Below are positions 50,524-60,859 of a stretch of DNA of 64,000 bases, piece after piece. Made by a program: the position numbers and the translations under genes. This stretch comes from Muscardinus avellanarius (taxonomy: Eukaryota > Chordata > Mammalia > Rodentia > Gliridae). Position 1 is the stretch's first letter. The number at the start of each line of letters is the position of its first letter. The stretch spans positions 34,068,331 to 34,132,330 of the forward strand of contig OY726563.1 of the NCBI GenBank assembly GCA_963383645.1. The letters are read 5' to 3'. The notes under the pieces are model-generated. The model saw nothing but the letters and a program-made list of their open reading frames with translations, was not told where the DNA came from and searched no databases.

Positions 50524-50894
50524 TGCTGGGCATGGTGGCACTCACCTGTAATCCTAGTACTCAGGAGGCTGAGACAGGAGGAACGCAGGTTGGAGGACAA
50601 CCTCAAAAACTTAGTGAGACTGTTTCAAAATAAAGAATAAAAGCTGGGCATGGTGGTGAACGCTTGTAATCCCAGTTCTTAAGAGGCTGAGATAGGAGGA
50701 TTGTAGGTTCGTGGCCAGTCTCAGCTACTTAGTGAGGCCCTCCACAACTTAGACCCTGTTTTCAAAAAATAAAATTAAATAGGGCTGGAAGTAGAGTGCC
50801 CCTAGGTTCAATCCCCAGTAATGCAAAAAAGGAAGAAAGGAAGAAAGAAAAAGGAAGGAAGGAAGGAGAAGGGAAAGGAAGGAAGGAAGGAGGA

Positions 50895-50949
<55 letters not shown>

Positions 50950-51020
50950 GGAAAGAATAGAAATAGGGCTGGGGTGTAGCTGAGAGGTAGAATGCCTCTT
51001 GGTTCAATCCCCAGTAACAT
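50524..51020 (+). mobile_element. B1-dID SINE, long form, split (outer)
   Basis: Left half 50524-50641, right half 50964-51020 (AATAGGGCTGGGGTGTAGC to CCCCAGTAAC). AAGAATA borders the inner element. Confidence 0.9.
50642..50963 (+). mobile_element. B1-dID SINE, long form (inner), long GA tail
   Basis: AGCTGGGCATGGTGGTGAACGC to CCCCAGTAATGC at 50824, followed by about 135 bp of GGAA/GAAA repeats as tail. Confidence 0.93.
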
Positions 51021-51426
51021 ACACTGAAAATAAACATGGGACCCTGAGTTAGTTCTTGCACAAGTGAGCAAGCCTGACCCCTGAGTCATTTCTGGCTTCC
51101 TATTTTACCAAGTGATCTCTCCCTCTCGATTATAATTCTACCATGATGTCCTCTTCCATGTTGTGATAGGAGCCAGGGGGCTCTTACCAGAGCTGATACC
51201 AACCTGCTTATGCTTTCAACCTCCAGAATGGCGAGCTAAATAAACCTGTTTTCTTTACAAATCACCCAGCCTTGAGTATTTCATTATAGTAACAGGAAAT
51301 GGAGTGATGTGTTAAGGAGTTATTATATGTATATATGCGATATATATGAAATAAAAGTACACGTGGAAATAATATTCTATCAAATTTGTGCTTGCCTCTG
51401 GGTTAGGATGAATAAGAGTGAGAATG

Positions 51427-51533
51427 TGTGGTCCTAGGGATTGAATTCAGGGGCATTTTACTTCTGGGCCACACCTCTGGGCCCTGTTTTTTATTTTGAA
51501 ACAGAGTCTCACTAGGCTGATGAGGCTGACTGC
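51427..51533 (-). mobile_element. B1-dID SINE, truncated
   Basis: GTGGTCCTAGGGATTGAATTC to CTCACTAGGCTGATGAGGCTG. The left half is mostly gone. Confidence 0.82.
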
Positions 51534-51659
51534 TATAACAATATCTGAAATGTTTGATATCTTAGGCTGGATGTTAATTATGTTGCTCTGTGTAACTTTT
51601 CTATATCTCAGATATCTCATGATGATTATTCTTGAGGTTTTTTGGAGGGGTTGTTTTGT

Positions 51660-51833
51660 TTTGGTACTGGGGAACAAATTCATGGGTACTCTACCACTGA
51701 GGTATATCCCCAACCCTTTTAATTTTTTTGAGATAGGGGTTCACTAAGTTGTTGAGGCTGGCCTCAAACTCAGATCCTCCTGCCTCAGTCTCCTAAGTAG
51801 CTGGAATTACTGATGTATACCACCATACCTAGT
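51660..51833 (-). mobile_element. B1-dID SINE, old variant
   Basis: TTGGTACTGGGGAACAAATTC with CTACCACTGAGGTATATCCCC. This resembles an ID-type arm (CCACTGAG) rather than the CCTCTGAG of the other copies, so it may be an earlier subfamily. Confidence 0.83.
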
Positions 51834-51841
51834 CCAAGATT

Positions 51842-51942
51842 TTCCTTCTTCCTTTTTCTCTTTCTTTCTCTCTCTCTTTCTCTCTCTCTTTCTTTCTTCC
51901 TTTCTTTTTTTCTCTCTTTCTCTCTCTTTCTTTCTTTCTTTC
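51842..51942. repeat. (TTTC/TCTC)n pyrimidine tract
   Basis: Inverted tail of the SINE to its right. Confidence 0.95.
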
Positions 51943-52122
51943 CCTTGTACTGGGAATTAAACCCAGGGGCATACTACTTCCGAGCTATACCCCAGCCCTA
52001 TTTTCTATTTCTTATTTTGTAACAGGGTCTCGCGATATTACTGAGGCTGGCCTCAAGCCAGTGATTCCAGTCTCAGCTTCCCAAGGACTGGGATTCCAGA
52101 GGTGTGCCACTGCAACGCACCC
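51943..52122 (-). mobile_element. B1-dID SINE, long form, diverged
   Basis: CCTTGTACTGGGAATTAAACCC to GTGTGCCACTGCAACGC. ATTTTCTTTCTT-like pyrimidine sequence follows at 52125. Confidence 0.88.
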
Positions 52123-53929
52123 ATGATTTCTTTCTTTCTTTCATTCTCTCTTTATTTCTCTCTTTTTTATTTTTAGCAGAAAGGTTGTTTCAGGAGGCTA
52201 ACATATGATGTTAAACCACCAATTTATGTATTGAATGGGACAGTCCCTCAATTACGATGTCCAAGTTGCCAAGGTCTCATGAGCAAAATTGTTCCTGTGT
52301 CCAGGGACTTTCCTCTGGATTGCAGCCCAAGTTATAAACACTCCCACCTCTGCCCACTGCCTCCTGGCTGGGCCCTCCCCTGCTCCTTTTCCCTTCCTCT
52401 TTCTCGGGGACTGCTGGGAAGCCCCTGCCCCCACGCCCAGCCTTCTGGATGCCATCCAACTCCTTTTCCTGTCCCATGCATTCCAATCCCACATGCTGTA
52501 GGAACCCCCACTTCTGCCTGCACAAGTGGGGAGGGTGGGAGCTGTGTTTCTGCTCTTCCTAGCTGGAATTTGCAGTGGATTTCACCAGGAAACGACACCT
52601 CTCCCCACTAACCAGTTTCTTGACCAGCATTAATACCCGGATCTCACTTCCTATGAGTGACAAGGGCTTTGGTGCCCCCCTTGGGGACTGAAGTCATTGG
52701 AACAGAACTGAACAAATTCTGTTCTGAATTCCAAGACAGATTTTCCAACCAAGTTTTGGAACAACATCAATTTTTGAGTTGTCAGTTCCCTGTGAAGCCC
52801 TGGGGTGGAGAGGAGAGGCAGCTTTGTTTTCTTTGGCTAAAGGGAATGAATTCCAGGAACCAAGGTTGCTGATGGGTGAGGGAAGACAGGGGACATAGGG
52901 GCAACTCCAAAACGAATTTCCTGGGAAATAAAATGACATCATGGCTTACCTGCCTGAGCTCTTTACAAAGTCCATGTGTCTATCGAGAAAGCCCCCCCCC
53001 CCCCGCAGCCTCACATTTTAAATAGGAACACTAGAATAACAAGCTGCAGTGAGGAGAGCTGATCATTCACCACACAATGTGATTTCTAATTGCTTGAATA
53101 ATACTGCACAATGGAATAATTTCCTACCCAGTAAAAATGATTTCTCTTTGCCTGAGTGATAATATCCTGTTGAAATATAATGCCGTTCCAGACAGTGACT
53201 ACATAATGTCTGGATTCTTTTTTCTTTTTTTTTTTTTTCTGTTTTCTATATATAACCTTTAAATGCTAAGCATTAGGAACAAGGCAGTAGCGAGTGATAA
53301 AACAAGTTCCCAGACAAAGAGAAGAATTCTTTGGGTCTATATTGGAATCTCTAATTACCCAACATCCTTGGATAAAATAGTGAATCAATAAACTTCTAAT
53401 ACATAGATGGTCTTTGCTCTGTTCCTTTAGAGATCAGTTGTGTGACAAGAATGGAAATGGATTTTTCCATAAAGCCAGAGTGCCGTATAGCATCTGTATT
53501 TGGGCAGGCGCACATGCACACATACCATGTTGTTAATTTTAATGCACCAATTTAATCCTCGTTACGTGCATCACTGGCCCCATACAGGCAGATTTTTTTT
53601 TTTTTGGTAGAAAATGAAATTGCCAGACATTCGTTGTCCAGTAGCCTGCTGTGCCTGCAGGTAGGTAGAGCTTAGGTACTGCAGAAGAGAGAGAAGGTGT
53701 GGGGCCTCCTCTGAGCAAGCTCAGAACACAGGTGATTAGACATTCAGGGCAGAAAGGAGCCACGCAAGGGAGAGAGACTAGACTGACGCATAGGCAGGAG
53801 AAGACCTTCCCAGGATCACAAAGCCAAGGAAGAGAGTTGGTAAGGTAAAAACCAGATATCCAGACCAGGAGCCCTTCACAGCACCCCTGCTGAGCTGGAA
53901 CCTGAGCTGGGCTAGATAAGGATGTTTCC
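52123..53929. other. Repeat-poor sequence, candidate conserved noncoding
   Basis: About 1.8 kb with only a C run (52991), a T run (53227) and a TC patch. 52330-52620 is GC-rich and has overlapping frames on both strands (126, 82 and 88 codons) with no recognisable domain. 52930-53210 is AT-rich with homeodomain-like TAATTG/ATTA and TGACATCA sites. Confidence 0.4.
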
Positions 53930-54115
53930 ATTGACTGGGTGAGTTCCGGGCAGGTAGCTTCTTCTATGGGGTTCTATGGGTCCCCCTGACTGATGCGCTT
54001 GGGATATGGATTGCAGACTGGTGTCCAAAAGGACCCTCTTTTAGCCCCTGGTTCTTGGACTAAGGTGAGAGGGTGGCAGCAAAGTCTCAAGTCCACATTC
54101 AAAGAAATCTTGGGA
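53930..54115. other. Unassigned sequence
   Basis: Contains a direct repeat TTCTATGGG (53961, 53972). Nothing else recognised. Confidence 0.4.
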
Positions 54116-54522
54116 AGCTGGGCACAGAGATGCACGCCCGTTACCCCAGTACTTGGGAGGCTGAGATAGGAGGATTCAAGGCCAGCATGCAGTAACTTAG
54201 TGAGGCCCTGTTTCAAAATAAAAACTAAAATAGCCGGGCGTGGTGGCACACGCTTGTAATCCCCGCGCTTGGGAGGTGGAGATAGGAGGGTCGCACTGGT
54301 TCGGAGCCCGGCCACGCTGACTTAAGAAACCCTGTTTCCAAATTTAAAAAAAGTATAAAATAAGTCTGGGAGCATAGCCCGGAGGTAGAAGGGCTTCCAG
54401 GAACCCAAGTACTACCAAAAATTAATAAATAAATAAAAAATAAATAAAAACTAAAATAGGGCTAGAGGTTGGAGGTACAGCCTGTGGTAGAATGCCCCTG
54501 GGTTCAATCCCCAGTACCGCAA
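54116..54522 (+). mobile_element. B1-dID SINE, long form, split (outer)
   Basis: Left half to 54232 and right half 54459-54522. AAATAAAAACTAAAATA is exact at 54216-54232 and 54442-54458. Confidence 0.94.
54233..54441 (+). mobile_element. B1-dID SINE, short form (inner)
   Basis: GCCGGGCGTGGTGGCACACGC, GCTGACTTAAGAAACCC, GGAACCCAAGTACTACC, then a TAAA-rich tail. Confidence 0.95.
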
Positions 54523-54578
54523 GGGAAATAAAAGGGAAAAAAAATCATCCTGGGAAAGACTTAAAACTGCTCTTTTAT

Positions 54579-54881
54579 TGGCCAAGTGTGGTGGCGCACA
54601 CTTGTAATCCTAGCATTTGGGAGGCTGAAACTGGAGGACTGCGGTTCATAGACAGACTCAGCTACTTAGTGAGGCCCTTTGCAGCTCAGTGAGACTCTGT
54701 TTAAAATAAAGAATAAAGCATAGGGCTGGGGGTGTAGCTCGTAGGTAGAATGCCCCTGTGTTTCATCCCCAGTACTGCAAAAAATAAATAAAAATAAAAA
54801 TAAATAAAAAGACTAAAAAATGAGGGCTGGGGGTGTAGCTCAGAGGCACAATGCCACAGGGTTTCATCTACAGTACTGCAA
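54579..54881 (+). mobile_element. B1-dID SINE with a second dID half
   Basis: 54579-54778 is a full long-form dimer. A TAAA-rich spacer and another right half (54822-54881) follow. AACTGCTCTTTTA (54566) and CCTGCTCTTTTA (54905) flank the whole trimer, so it may have inserted as one unit. Confidence 0.9.
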
Positions 54882-55217
54882 AAAACAAAACAAAACAAAG
54901 AAACCCTGCTCTTTTACAAATAACCATCCCCATGACCTTGCAATCCCACTCCTAAATACACTGCAGAGAAATGTGTGTATGTTTACCGAAAGTCATGTCT
55001 ATAGGTAGTCACAATAACCCCAAATTGGAAAGTGCCATAGTCTATTTTATGTCACTATAACAGAATATCACAGACCGAGTAATTGCCAAAGAAAAGAAAT
55101 GTATTTCTCACAGTTCTAGAGGCCAGGAAGTTCAAAATCAGAGCTGATGGCCTCCGGCAGGCCTTCGTGCGGCATCATTCCATGCAGGAGGGTTGTAGGC
55201 CCAAAGAGTGCCGAGAA

Positions 55218-55393
55218 GCCAGGCTTGGTGACGCACACCTGCAATGCTAGTACTTGAGAGGCTGAGACAGGAGGACTGCAGGTTCAGGGCCTCTGCAGTT
55301 TAGCGGGATCCTCAGCAAGACCTCTCCATAAAGAAAAAATAACAAGGGCTGGGGATGTAAAGGTACAGTGTCCCTGAGTTCAATCCCCAGCAC
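55218..55393 (+). mobile_element. B1-dID SINE, shortened
   Basis: GCCAGGCTTGGTGACGCACACC, with the linker and the start of the right half altered (GGGGATGTAAAGGTACAGTG). Confidence 0.88.
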
Positions 55394-55435
55394 AAAAAAA
55401 GAAAAGAAAGAAAGAATTTTTAAAAAAAGAGCACA

Positions 55436-55634
55436 GCCGGGCATGGTGGTGCACACTTGTAATCCCCGCGCTTGGGAGGCTGAGACAGGAGGATCGCACA
55501 GGCTCAAAGCCAGCCTCAGCTACTTAGGGAGGCTTTCAGCAACTTGGCGAGACCCTGTTTCCAAATAAAATATAAAATAGGTCTGGGCGTATAGCCCAGA
55601 AGTAGAAAGCCTCTGGGTTTCAGCCCCAGTACCA
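55436..55634 (+). mobile_element. B1-dID SINE, middle form
   Basis: GCCGGGCATGGTGGTGCACAC to CCCCAGTACCACC. No long A tail follows. Confidence 0.94.
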
Positions 55635-55673
55635 CCCAGGGGGCAAACTCACTTTTATAACAAACCCACTTTT

Positions 55674-55914
55674 AAAGTAACTAACCCTTGCCGGGCGTGG
55701 TGGCGCACGCTTGTCATCCCCGCGCTTGGGAGGCGGAGACAGGAGGATCGCGCAGGTTCGAAGCCAGCCGCGCGCACGCGCTGGCTTAGGAGACCCTGTT
55801 TCTAAATAAAAATATAAAAATAGGTCTGGGAGTGTAGCCCAGAGGTAGAAGGGCTTCCAGGAACCCCAGTACCACCAAAAAATAAAAAATAAAAAAAAAT
55901 AAAGTAACTAACCC
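55674..55914 (+). mobile_element. B1-dID SINE, short form, exact duplication
   Basis: Core 55690-55876. AAAGTAACTAACCC is exact at 55674-55687 and 55901-55914. Confidence 0.96.
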
Positions 55915-56253
55915 ATTAACACCACCACAGTGCTCCATCCATGAGGCCAGAGCCCTCCCAACCTAATCACTCTTCTTAGTTCCAACCTCTCCACACTGTA
56001 TTGGGGACTTTTTTTTCCAATACATGAGCTTTGGGGGACACATTAAAACCAAAGAACTACCCAACTGTCAATCAGTGGTACAGCGGATAAATCATAGCAT
56101 AGTCACACAACAGGATGCTGTAGCATAGTGAGAATAAACTATCTATAACTACATGTAACAATGTGCATGGGTCTCATAAATATATTGTGAAAATGAAACT
56201 AGGCACTTGAGGGCACAAGACTATATGATTCCTATTACATAAAGAACAAAAGG

Positions 56254-56500
56254 AGCTGGGCACGGTGGCACATGCCTGTAAACCTAGTACTTGGGAGGCT
56301 GAGACAGGAGGATCACAGGTTCAAGGCGAGCCTCAGCAACTTAGTGAGACCTTATTTCAATCAATCAATCAATCAATCAATAAAACAAAGGGCTGGAGTA
56401 TAGCTCAGAAGTAGACTTTTGTGGTACTGGGGCATTGTGCCTCCGAGCTACACCCCCAGCCCTAATTTTTCAACTCCAGTATCACACACAAATAAATAAA
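56254..56500 (+). mobile_element. B1-dID SINE containing an inverted dID half
   Basis: Left half to 56356, (AATC)n linker, right half begun at 56389, then at 56417-56470 an inverted right half (GTGGTACTGGGGCATTG to ACCCCCAGCCCT) before CTCCAGTATC. Confidence 0.85.
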
Positions 56501-56507
56501 GAAATAG

Positions 56508-56536
56508 ATGATAGATAGATAGACAGACAGACAGAT
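56508..56536. repeat. (GATA)n(GACA)n microsatellite
   Basis: Three to four GATA then three GACA units precede a SINE. Confidence 0.93.
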
Positions 56537-56952
56537 AGCTGGGTATGGTGGTGAACGCTTGTAATCCCAGCATTCAGGAGGCTGAGACAGGAGGATCATG
56601 GTTCGCAGACAGCCTTAGCTACTTAGGCCCTTTGCAACTCAGTGAGACCCTGTTTCAAAATAAAAAGACTAAGCCGGGCATGGTGACTCACGCTTGTAAT
56701 TCCCGCGCTTGGGAGGCTGAGACAGGAGGATCGCGCAGGTTCGAAGCCAGCCTCATCTACTTAGTGAGGCTCTCAGCAACTTAGTGAGACCCTGTTTCCA
56801 AATAAAATATAAAATAGGTCTGGGAGTATAGCCCAAAGATAGAAATCCCCTGGGTTCCACTCCCAGTACCACAAAAAAAAAAACCCTAAAAATTAGGACT
56901 AAAATTTAGCTCAGAGGTACAATGCCCCTGGGTTCCACTTCCAGTACGACAA
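56537..56952 (+). mobile_element. B1-dID SINE, long form, split (outer)
   Basis: Left half 56537-56671, right half about 56895-56952 (ATTTAGCTCAGAGGTAC to CCAGTACGAC). AAAGACTAA-like and TTAGGACTAAAA sequences border the inner copy. Confidence 0.88.
56672..56884 (+). mobile_element. B1-dID SINE, middle form (inner)
   Basis: GCCGGGCATGGTGACTCACGC to CCCAGTACCAC, short A tail. Confidence 0.94.
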
Positions 56953-56992
56953 AAATAAATAAAATAAATAAATAAATTAATTAATTAATTTA

Positions 56993-57070
56993 AAAAATAG
57001 GTCTGGAAGTATGGCTGAGAGTTAGAATGCCCCTGGGTTCTATCCCCACTACCACAAAATAAATAAATAA
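56993..57070 (+). mobile_element. dID right half
   Basis: AAATAGGTCTGGAAGTATGGCTGAGAG to CACTACCAC with (AAAT)n tail. Confidence 0.85.
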
Positions 57071-57780
57071 GGCAAAAGCGATCTGAGTTATCAGCTATCA
57101 GGATAATGATTCCTCTTAGGGGGAGCGGTGACTGAAAGGGGGCCCAGTGGCCTTGGGATGCTGATAGTGATCCAATGTCATAAGGACATTCAATTTGCAA
57201 AACGTCATCAAGCTGGCCACCTGGTTTTATGTACACTTTAGTATGTATCTTACATTCCCAGAAAGATTAAGAAAAGCAGGCTCCAGCCTGACTGTCTTTT
57301 TTCCCCTGTGGCTCCCACACAGGAAAGTGACAGCTATTCCATGCAGTCCCTGTTTCCAGCTGTCACCAATTGTCTTTGCCCAGGCTCTAGACCTGGCTCT
57401 CCAACCCCAGGAAACGCACAGCCACCCCTTTAAGGGGTCCCCCTAATGCACCCTTTCATGAGGCTGGAGGTTAGACACAACCCTTCCCAACACACACGCA
57501 CACGCAGGGAGGGACACTCACAACACGGCAGCAGTCTTCTCTAAAGAATCCCCTCCACGAGCCCTCCTTCCACCCCCTTCTCTTGATGCTTTTTAATCAA
57601 AATTGCTGCGGGCATTTGAGAGTCGTGGAGTATGTCTTTTGTAACGTCTGCCTCTGCAGATCTGTCCACACTCATTTTGGAATATAATATCTCTTATATT
57701 AGTGCCAAATAGCTCTGGGAAGGTCCCACTTTAATATCTTATTGTGCAGGTAAATAATAAATCCATCCATAATAATGATT
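57071..57780. other. Repeat-poor, candidate conserved noncoding
   Basis: 57560-57780 is AT-balanced with TTTAATCAAAATTGC and CCATAATAATGATTTATGAC. No coding exon or mobile element recognised. Confidence 0.4.
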
Positions 57781-57912
57781 TATGACATTCACAGAGTGCT
57801 CGGCTTTATAAAGAGAATTTCAGGCTGTTACCTCCCTTAATTTCTACTGCAGTCCTATGAGATAGGTGTTGTTATCCTCATGGTACAAGGGAGAGCATTA
57901 AGACCTGAAAAG
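57781..57912 (+). mobile_element. MIR
   Basis: TATGACATTCACAGAGTGCTCGGCTTTATAAAG, CAGTCCTATGAGATAGGTGTTGTTATCCTCATGGTACAAGGGAGA match the MIR core and 3' part (CCTATGAGGTAGGT..TATTATCCCCATTTTACAGATGAGG). Confidence 0.8.
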
Positions 57913-57917
57913 GGAGG

Positions 57918-58100
57918 TGGGTGAGGCGGTGTAGGCTTGTGAGTCTAGTGCTTGCGAGGCTGAGACAAGAGGATTGCAGGATCTGGGCCAGCCTTAGCAA
58001 TTTAGCAAGAACTTGTTTCAAAATTTCAAAATTAACTAAATAAAAAAAAGGCCTGGGTGTGTAGGTTGGCTGCAGAACCCTCCCCTTTGGTTCAACCCCC

Positions 58101-58142
<42 letters not shown>
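57918..58142 (+). mobile_element. B1-dID SINE, old, (CA)n tail
   Basis: GTGGGTGAGGCGGTGTAGGCTTG to CAACCCCCAACAC, CA repeat to 58142. Confidence 0.83.
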
Positions 58143-58146
<4 letters not shown>

Positions 58147-58192
58147 GAGAGAGAGATTAACAATAATAATGCATAATAAAATAGAAAAATTA

Positions 58193-58392
58193 TGCTGGGC
58201 GTGGTGGTACACACTTGTAATCCCAGTACTTGGGAGTCTGGAACAGGAGAATCGAAGGTTCACGGCCAGCCTCAGCTACTTAGTGAGGTCCTCTGCAACT
58301 CAGTGAGACCCTGTTTCCAAATAAAGAATAAAAAATAGGACTGGGGGTATAGCTAAGAGGTAGAATGCCCCTGGGTGAGTGCCCGGTACTAA
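58193..58392 (+). mobile_element. B1-dID SINE, long form
   Basis: AAATAGAAAAATTAT (58179) and AAATAGAAAAATGAT (58398) are the duplication. Ends GTGCCCGGTAC. Confidence 0.94.
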
Positions 58393-58587
58393 AAAAGAAA
58401 TAGAAAAATGATAATATACTATAATACAAGTTATGTGAATGTGGTCTCTCTCAAAATATCTTCTTATGCTGAGCTCACCCTTCTTTTGCCATGAGGTAAT
58501 GCAAGGTATATGACATAGACATTGTGAGGGTCACACGAACAGGTGCACTGAGATATCGCAACAGCTGATCTGACAACCAACACAGCT

Positions 58588-58800
58588 ATTGAAGCCTACT
58601 GCGGTGGTGCGGGCCTATAATTCCAGCATCTCAAGGAGGCTGATGCGGGAGGATCACAAGATAGAGGCCAGCCTGGGCAACTTAGCAAGACCATATCTCA
58701 AAATAAAAGTAAAGAGGGCTAGGGGTGTAGGCTCAGAGGTAGAGTGTCTCTAGGTTCAGTCCCCAATAACACATACACACACACACACACACGTGCGCAC
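58588..58800 (+). mobile_element. B1-dID SINE, old, CA tail
   Basis: GCCTACTGCGGTGGTGCGGGCC, CCAGCCTGGGCAACTTAGCAAG to CCCCAATAAC. The linker lacks one repeat. Confidence 0.85.
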
Positions 58801-59433
58801 GCACGTCGTAAGCACATGCCAACAAACATATTGAGCTCCAAAATGTTTCTTACAGCCAGTGTAACCAAAATGATCCCTCTGATGCTCTTTTCACTTTTTT
58901 CTTTGTAATGGGCCAGTGTCCTGGGGACGAATAGTTCCTTGTGAGGGTTAGATGTCCCGGATGATTGCTCTGTACCAGATCTTGTGCCAGGAGCTCTATA
59001 AATACCATTTCTTTTCATTTTTATGGCAACTGTGGGCGGGCCGCCCATCTAGTGTCCCTCGGCCCTTGTTCCTTCCCCCTCATGATGCTGGGGGCTAAAC
59101 AGCTGCCTCCCTCCCTCCCTCCTTCCCTCCCCGGGGCATGAGGTGGGGCCAGCATAGTGTGGCCGTCACTCTCCGCACAGCATTCTCTTCCTCAGTCATT
59201 TTTTCTAACATGGCCCTGGTTTTCTTCAGGATGACAATGTTCTTAGGTAAAACTGTCGCTTCTCCAGGCCTCTGTTTTGGGAGGCCTGTGCCAGTGATGG
59301 CTGATGAGAAGCAAAGTCACAGCTTGGGTCATTCTGGAAAATGTTTCCAAGGGGATCCGACTCAGCCGGGCTGTCTCTTTGCCATGTCTCCTCGCATATG
59401 GGCTGCAGCCATCTAAGAAACAAAGATAAAAGT
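58801..59433. other. Mostly unassigned, possible MIR at 58965-59030
   Basis: CCAGGAGCTCTATAAATACCATTTCTTTTCATTTTTATGGCAAC resembles a decayed MIR core. 59109-59135 is a (CCTC)n patch. The rest is unassigned. Confidence 0.4.
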
Positions 59434-59672
59434 GAAGTAACCGGAGTACTTGGGAGGCTGAGACAGGGGAATCGCAGTTTCAAGGCCAGCCTCAGCAATT
59501 TTGCAGTTTCAAGGCCAGCCTCAGCAATTTAGCGAGGCCCTGTTGCAAAGGAAGAAAAAAAAATTAAAAGGGCTGGGAGTATAGCTTACAGGCAGAATGC
59601 CCCTGGGTCCAATCCCCAGTACGAAAAGAGGGGTGTTGGGGTGTGGCTCAGAGTTAACCCCCAGTACCACAC
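59434..59672 (+). mobile_element. B1-dID SINE with tandem duplication plus an extra dID
   Basis: GCAGTTTCAAGGCCAGCCTCAGCAATTT occurs at 59474 and again at 59503. The dimer ends CCCCAGTACG at 59622 and a second right half (GGGGTGTGGCTCAGAG to CCCCAGTACCAC) ends at 59672. Confidence 0.9.
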
Positions 59673-60030
59673 ACACTCAGGGAACTCTGAGGTATGGAGT
59701 CAGTAACTGCAGGAAACAGCGGCCGCTTGCAGAGCTGGGGAAACTAAGCAAAGAGGCCAGAATTCTAAAGTGTGGAAGCTTGGACGCAGACCCCCGGGGG
59801 TGCAGCTGCCCGAGGCCTGCGGCAGGAGGCATGGCTGCTGGAGACTAGGCTGGGGGCCAACAGGAAGTGGCTCCTTCCCTCCTTCTTTGCCTTCCAGTTG
59901 CCCTCTGTTGCCCTCTATGGGCAGAGCCTGACAAGGACCGCCTGACACTATCCCTGTGGGCTGCAGCGTCCCAGCCCAGCGTCACCACGCCCAGGGGGAG
60001 AAAGGAGCTTAGAGCTGGGAGACGGTAAAT
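59673..60030. other. Unassigned, GC-rich
   Basis: GC-rich (about 60 percent by eye). Overlapping frames on both strands have no domain I recognise. Confidence 0.4.
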
Positions 60031-60257
60031 GCCAAGTTTAAGCCAGCCACGGTGGTGCATGCCTGTAATCCCAGTACTTGGGAGACTGAGACAGGAGGAT
60101 GGCAGGTTGGAGGCTAGACTCGGTAACTTGGCAAGACCCTCGGCAACCTAGCAAGACTGTTTCAAACTAGAAAATAGGGCAGTGAGTGTAGCTCAGAGGT
60201 CGAATGTCCCTGGATTCAATCCCCAGTACAAAAAAAAAAAATGGAGCCAAGTTTAAG
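60031..60257 (+). mobile_element. B1-dID SINE
   Basis: Core 60042-60229. GCCAAGTTTAAG is exact at 60031-60042 and 60246-60257. Confidence 0.94.
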
Positions 60258-60680
60258 TCTTTTGTGGAGCTAGGGACTGAAGGCAGGGCCTCCAGCATGA
60301 GCTCAATCCCCAGCCTCCAAACAAGTTTAAACCCAGCACCCCAACCTCAGTAAGGCAAGGCCCACTCGAGCTAAATCCGGACCCGTGTTCTGGAGGGTTC
60401 TCTGGACAAGGGATAGGGGATCACTGAGGGTGGGATCCAGATTGAATGAGCAAAGGCTCACGGTCCATCAGGACCTCAACTCTCTTCTCTCAGACGACAT
60501 CCCGTGGAAGTCAGAGATCTACTCTATACAGCGCGCCAGAAGCTTTCTGGAGAACCGGACGCTCAAGGCAAAATGTCTAAATATCCTGACATCAGTACAG
60601 CGGTCTAACTAGATTACAGTGAAATCTAGGGTCAGCTGCCCTCCATCACTCTCTTCCAGCCATGTTTGCAGGTTCTAATC
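60258..60680. other. Unassigned, weak exon-like patch
   Basis: 60265-60318 may be an ID remnant. At 60478-60493 TCTCTTCTCTCAG resembles a 3' splice site and is followed by about 120 open bases to a stop at 60610, with no following donor that I trust. Confidence 0.3.
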
Positions 60681-60682
<2 letters not shown>

Positions 60683-60725
<43 letters not shown>

Positions 60726-60726
60726 T
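60683..60726. repeat. (TTTA)n tract
   Basis: Inverted tail of the dID remnant to the right. Confidence 0.95.
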
Positions 60727-60835
60727 GGTACTGGGGGTTGAACCCAGGGACATTCTACCTCCAAACTATACCCCCAGCCCTATTTTTTTATTTTTATTTT
60801 TTTGCAGGTGTGGGGATAGAACCCAGGGGCATTTT
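60727..60835 (-). mobile_element. Two dID right halves
   Basis: TGGTACTGGGGGTTGAACCC to ACCCCCAGCCC, then GCAGGTGTGGGGATAGAACCCAGGGGCATT, broken off at the LTR-like sequence that follows. Confidence 0.83.
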
Positions 60836-60859
60836 GAAACGGGGGTTTCTTCTGAACCC

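Larger units (their letters stand above)
50413..51312 (+). mobile_element. MaLR LTR (MST/MLT group), split by SINEs
   Basis: 5' part TGCTATGGTTTGGATGTGG, CATCATGTGTTGGAAGCTTGGTCCCCAG to 50523; 3' part 51030-51312 with GCTAAATAAACCTG (signal) and AAATCACCCAGCCTTGAGTATTTCATTATAGTAAC. A nested pair of SINEs sits in between. Confidence 0.85.
55024..56056 (-). mobile_element. MaLR-like LTR, split by SINEs
   Basis: TCACTATAACAGAATATCACAGACCGAGTAATTG, TTCTCACAGTTCTAGAGGCCAGGAAGTTC at the left and CCACATCCATGAGGCCAGAGCCC-type, CCAATACATGAGCTTTGGGGGACAC at the right. Three SINEs lie within. Confidence 0.7.
54905..56250 (+). mobile_element. Old L1 (L1M-like), split by a MaLR LTR
   Basis: 54917-55022 (CATGACCTTGCAATCCCACTCC, AGAGAAATGTGTGTATG, CCCCAAATTGGAAA) and 56060-56250 (TACAGCGGATAAATCATAGC, CTACATGTAACAATGTGCATGGGTCTCATAAA, ACTATATGATTCC) run in sense order. 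Confidence 0.78.
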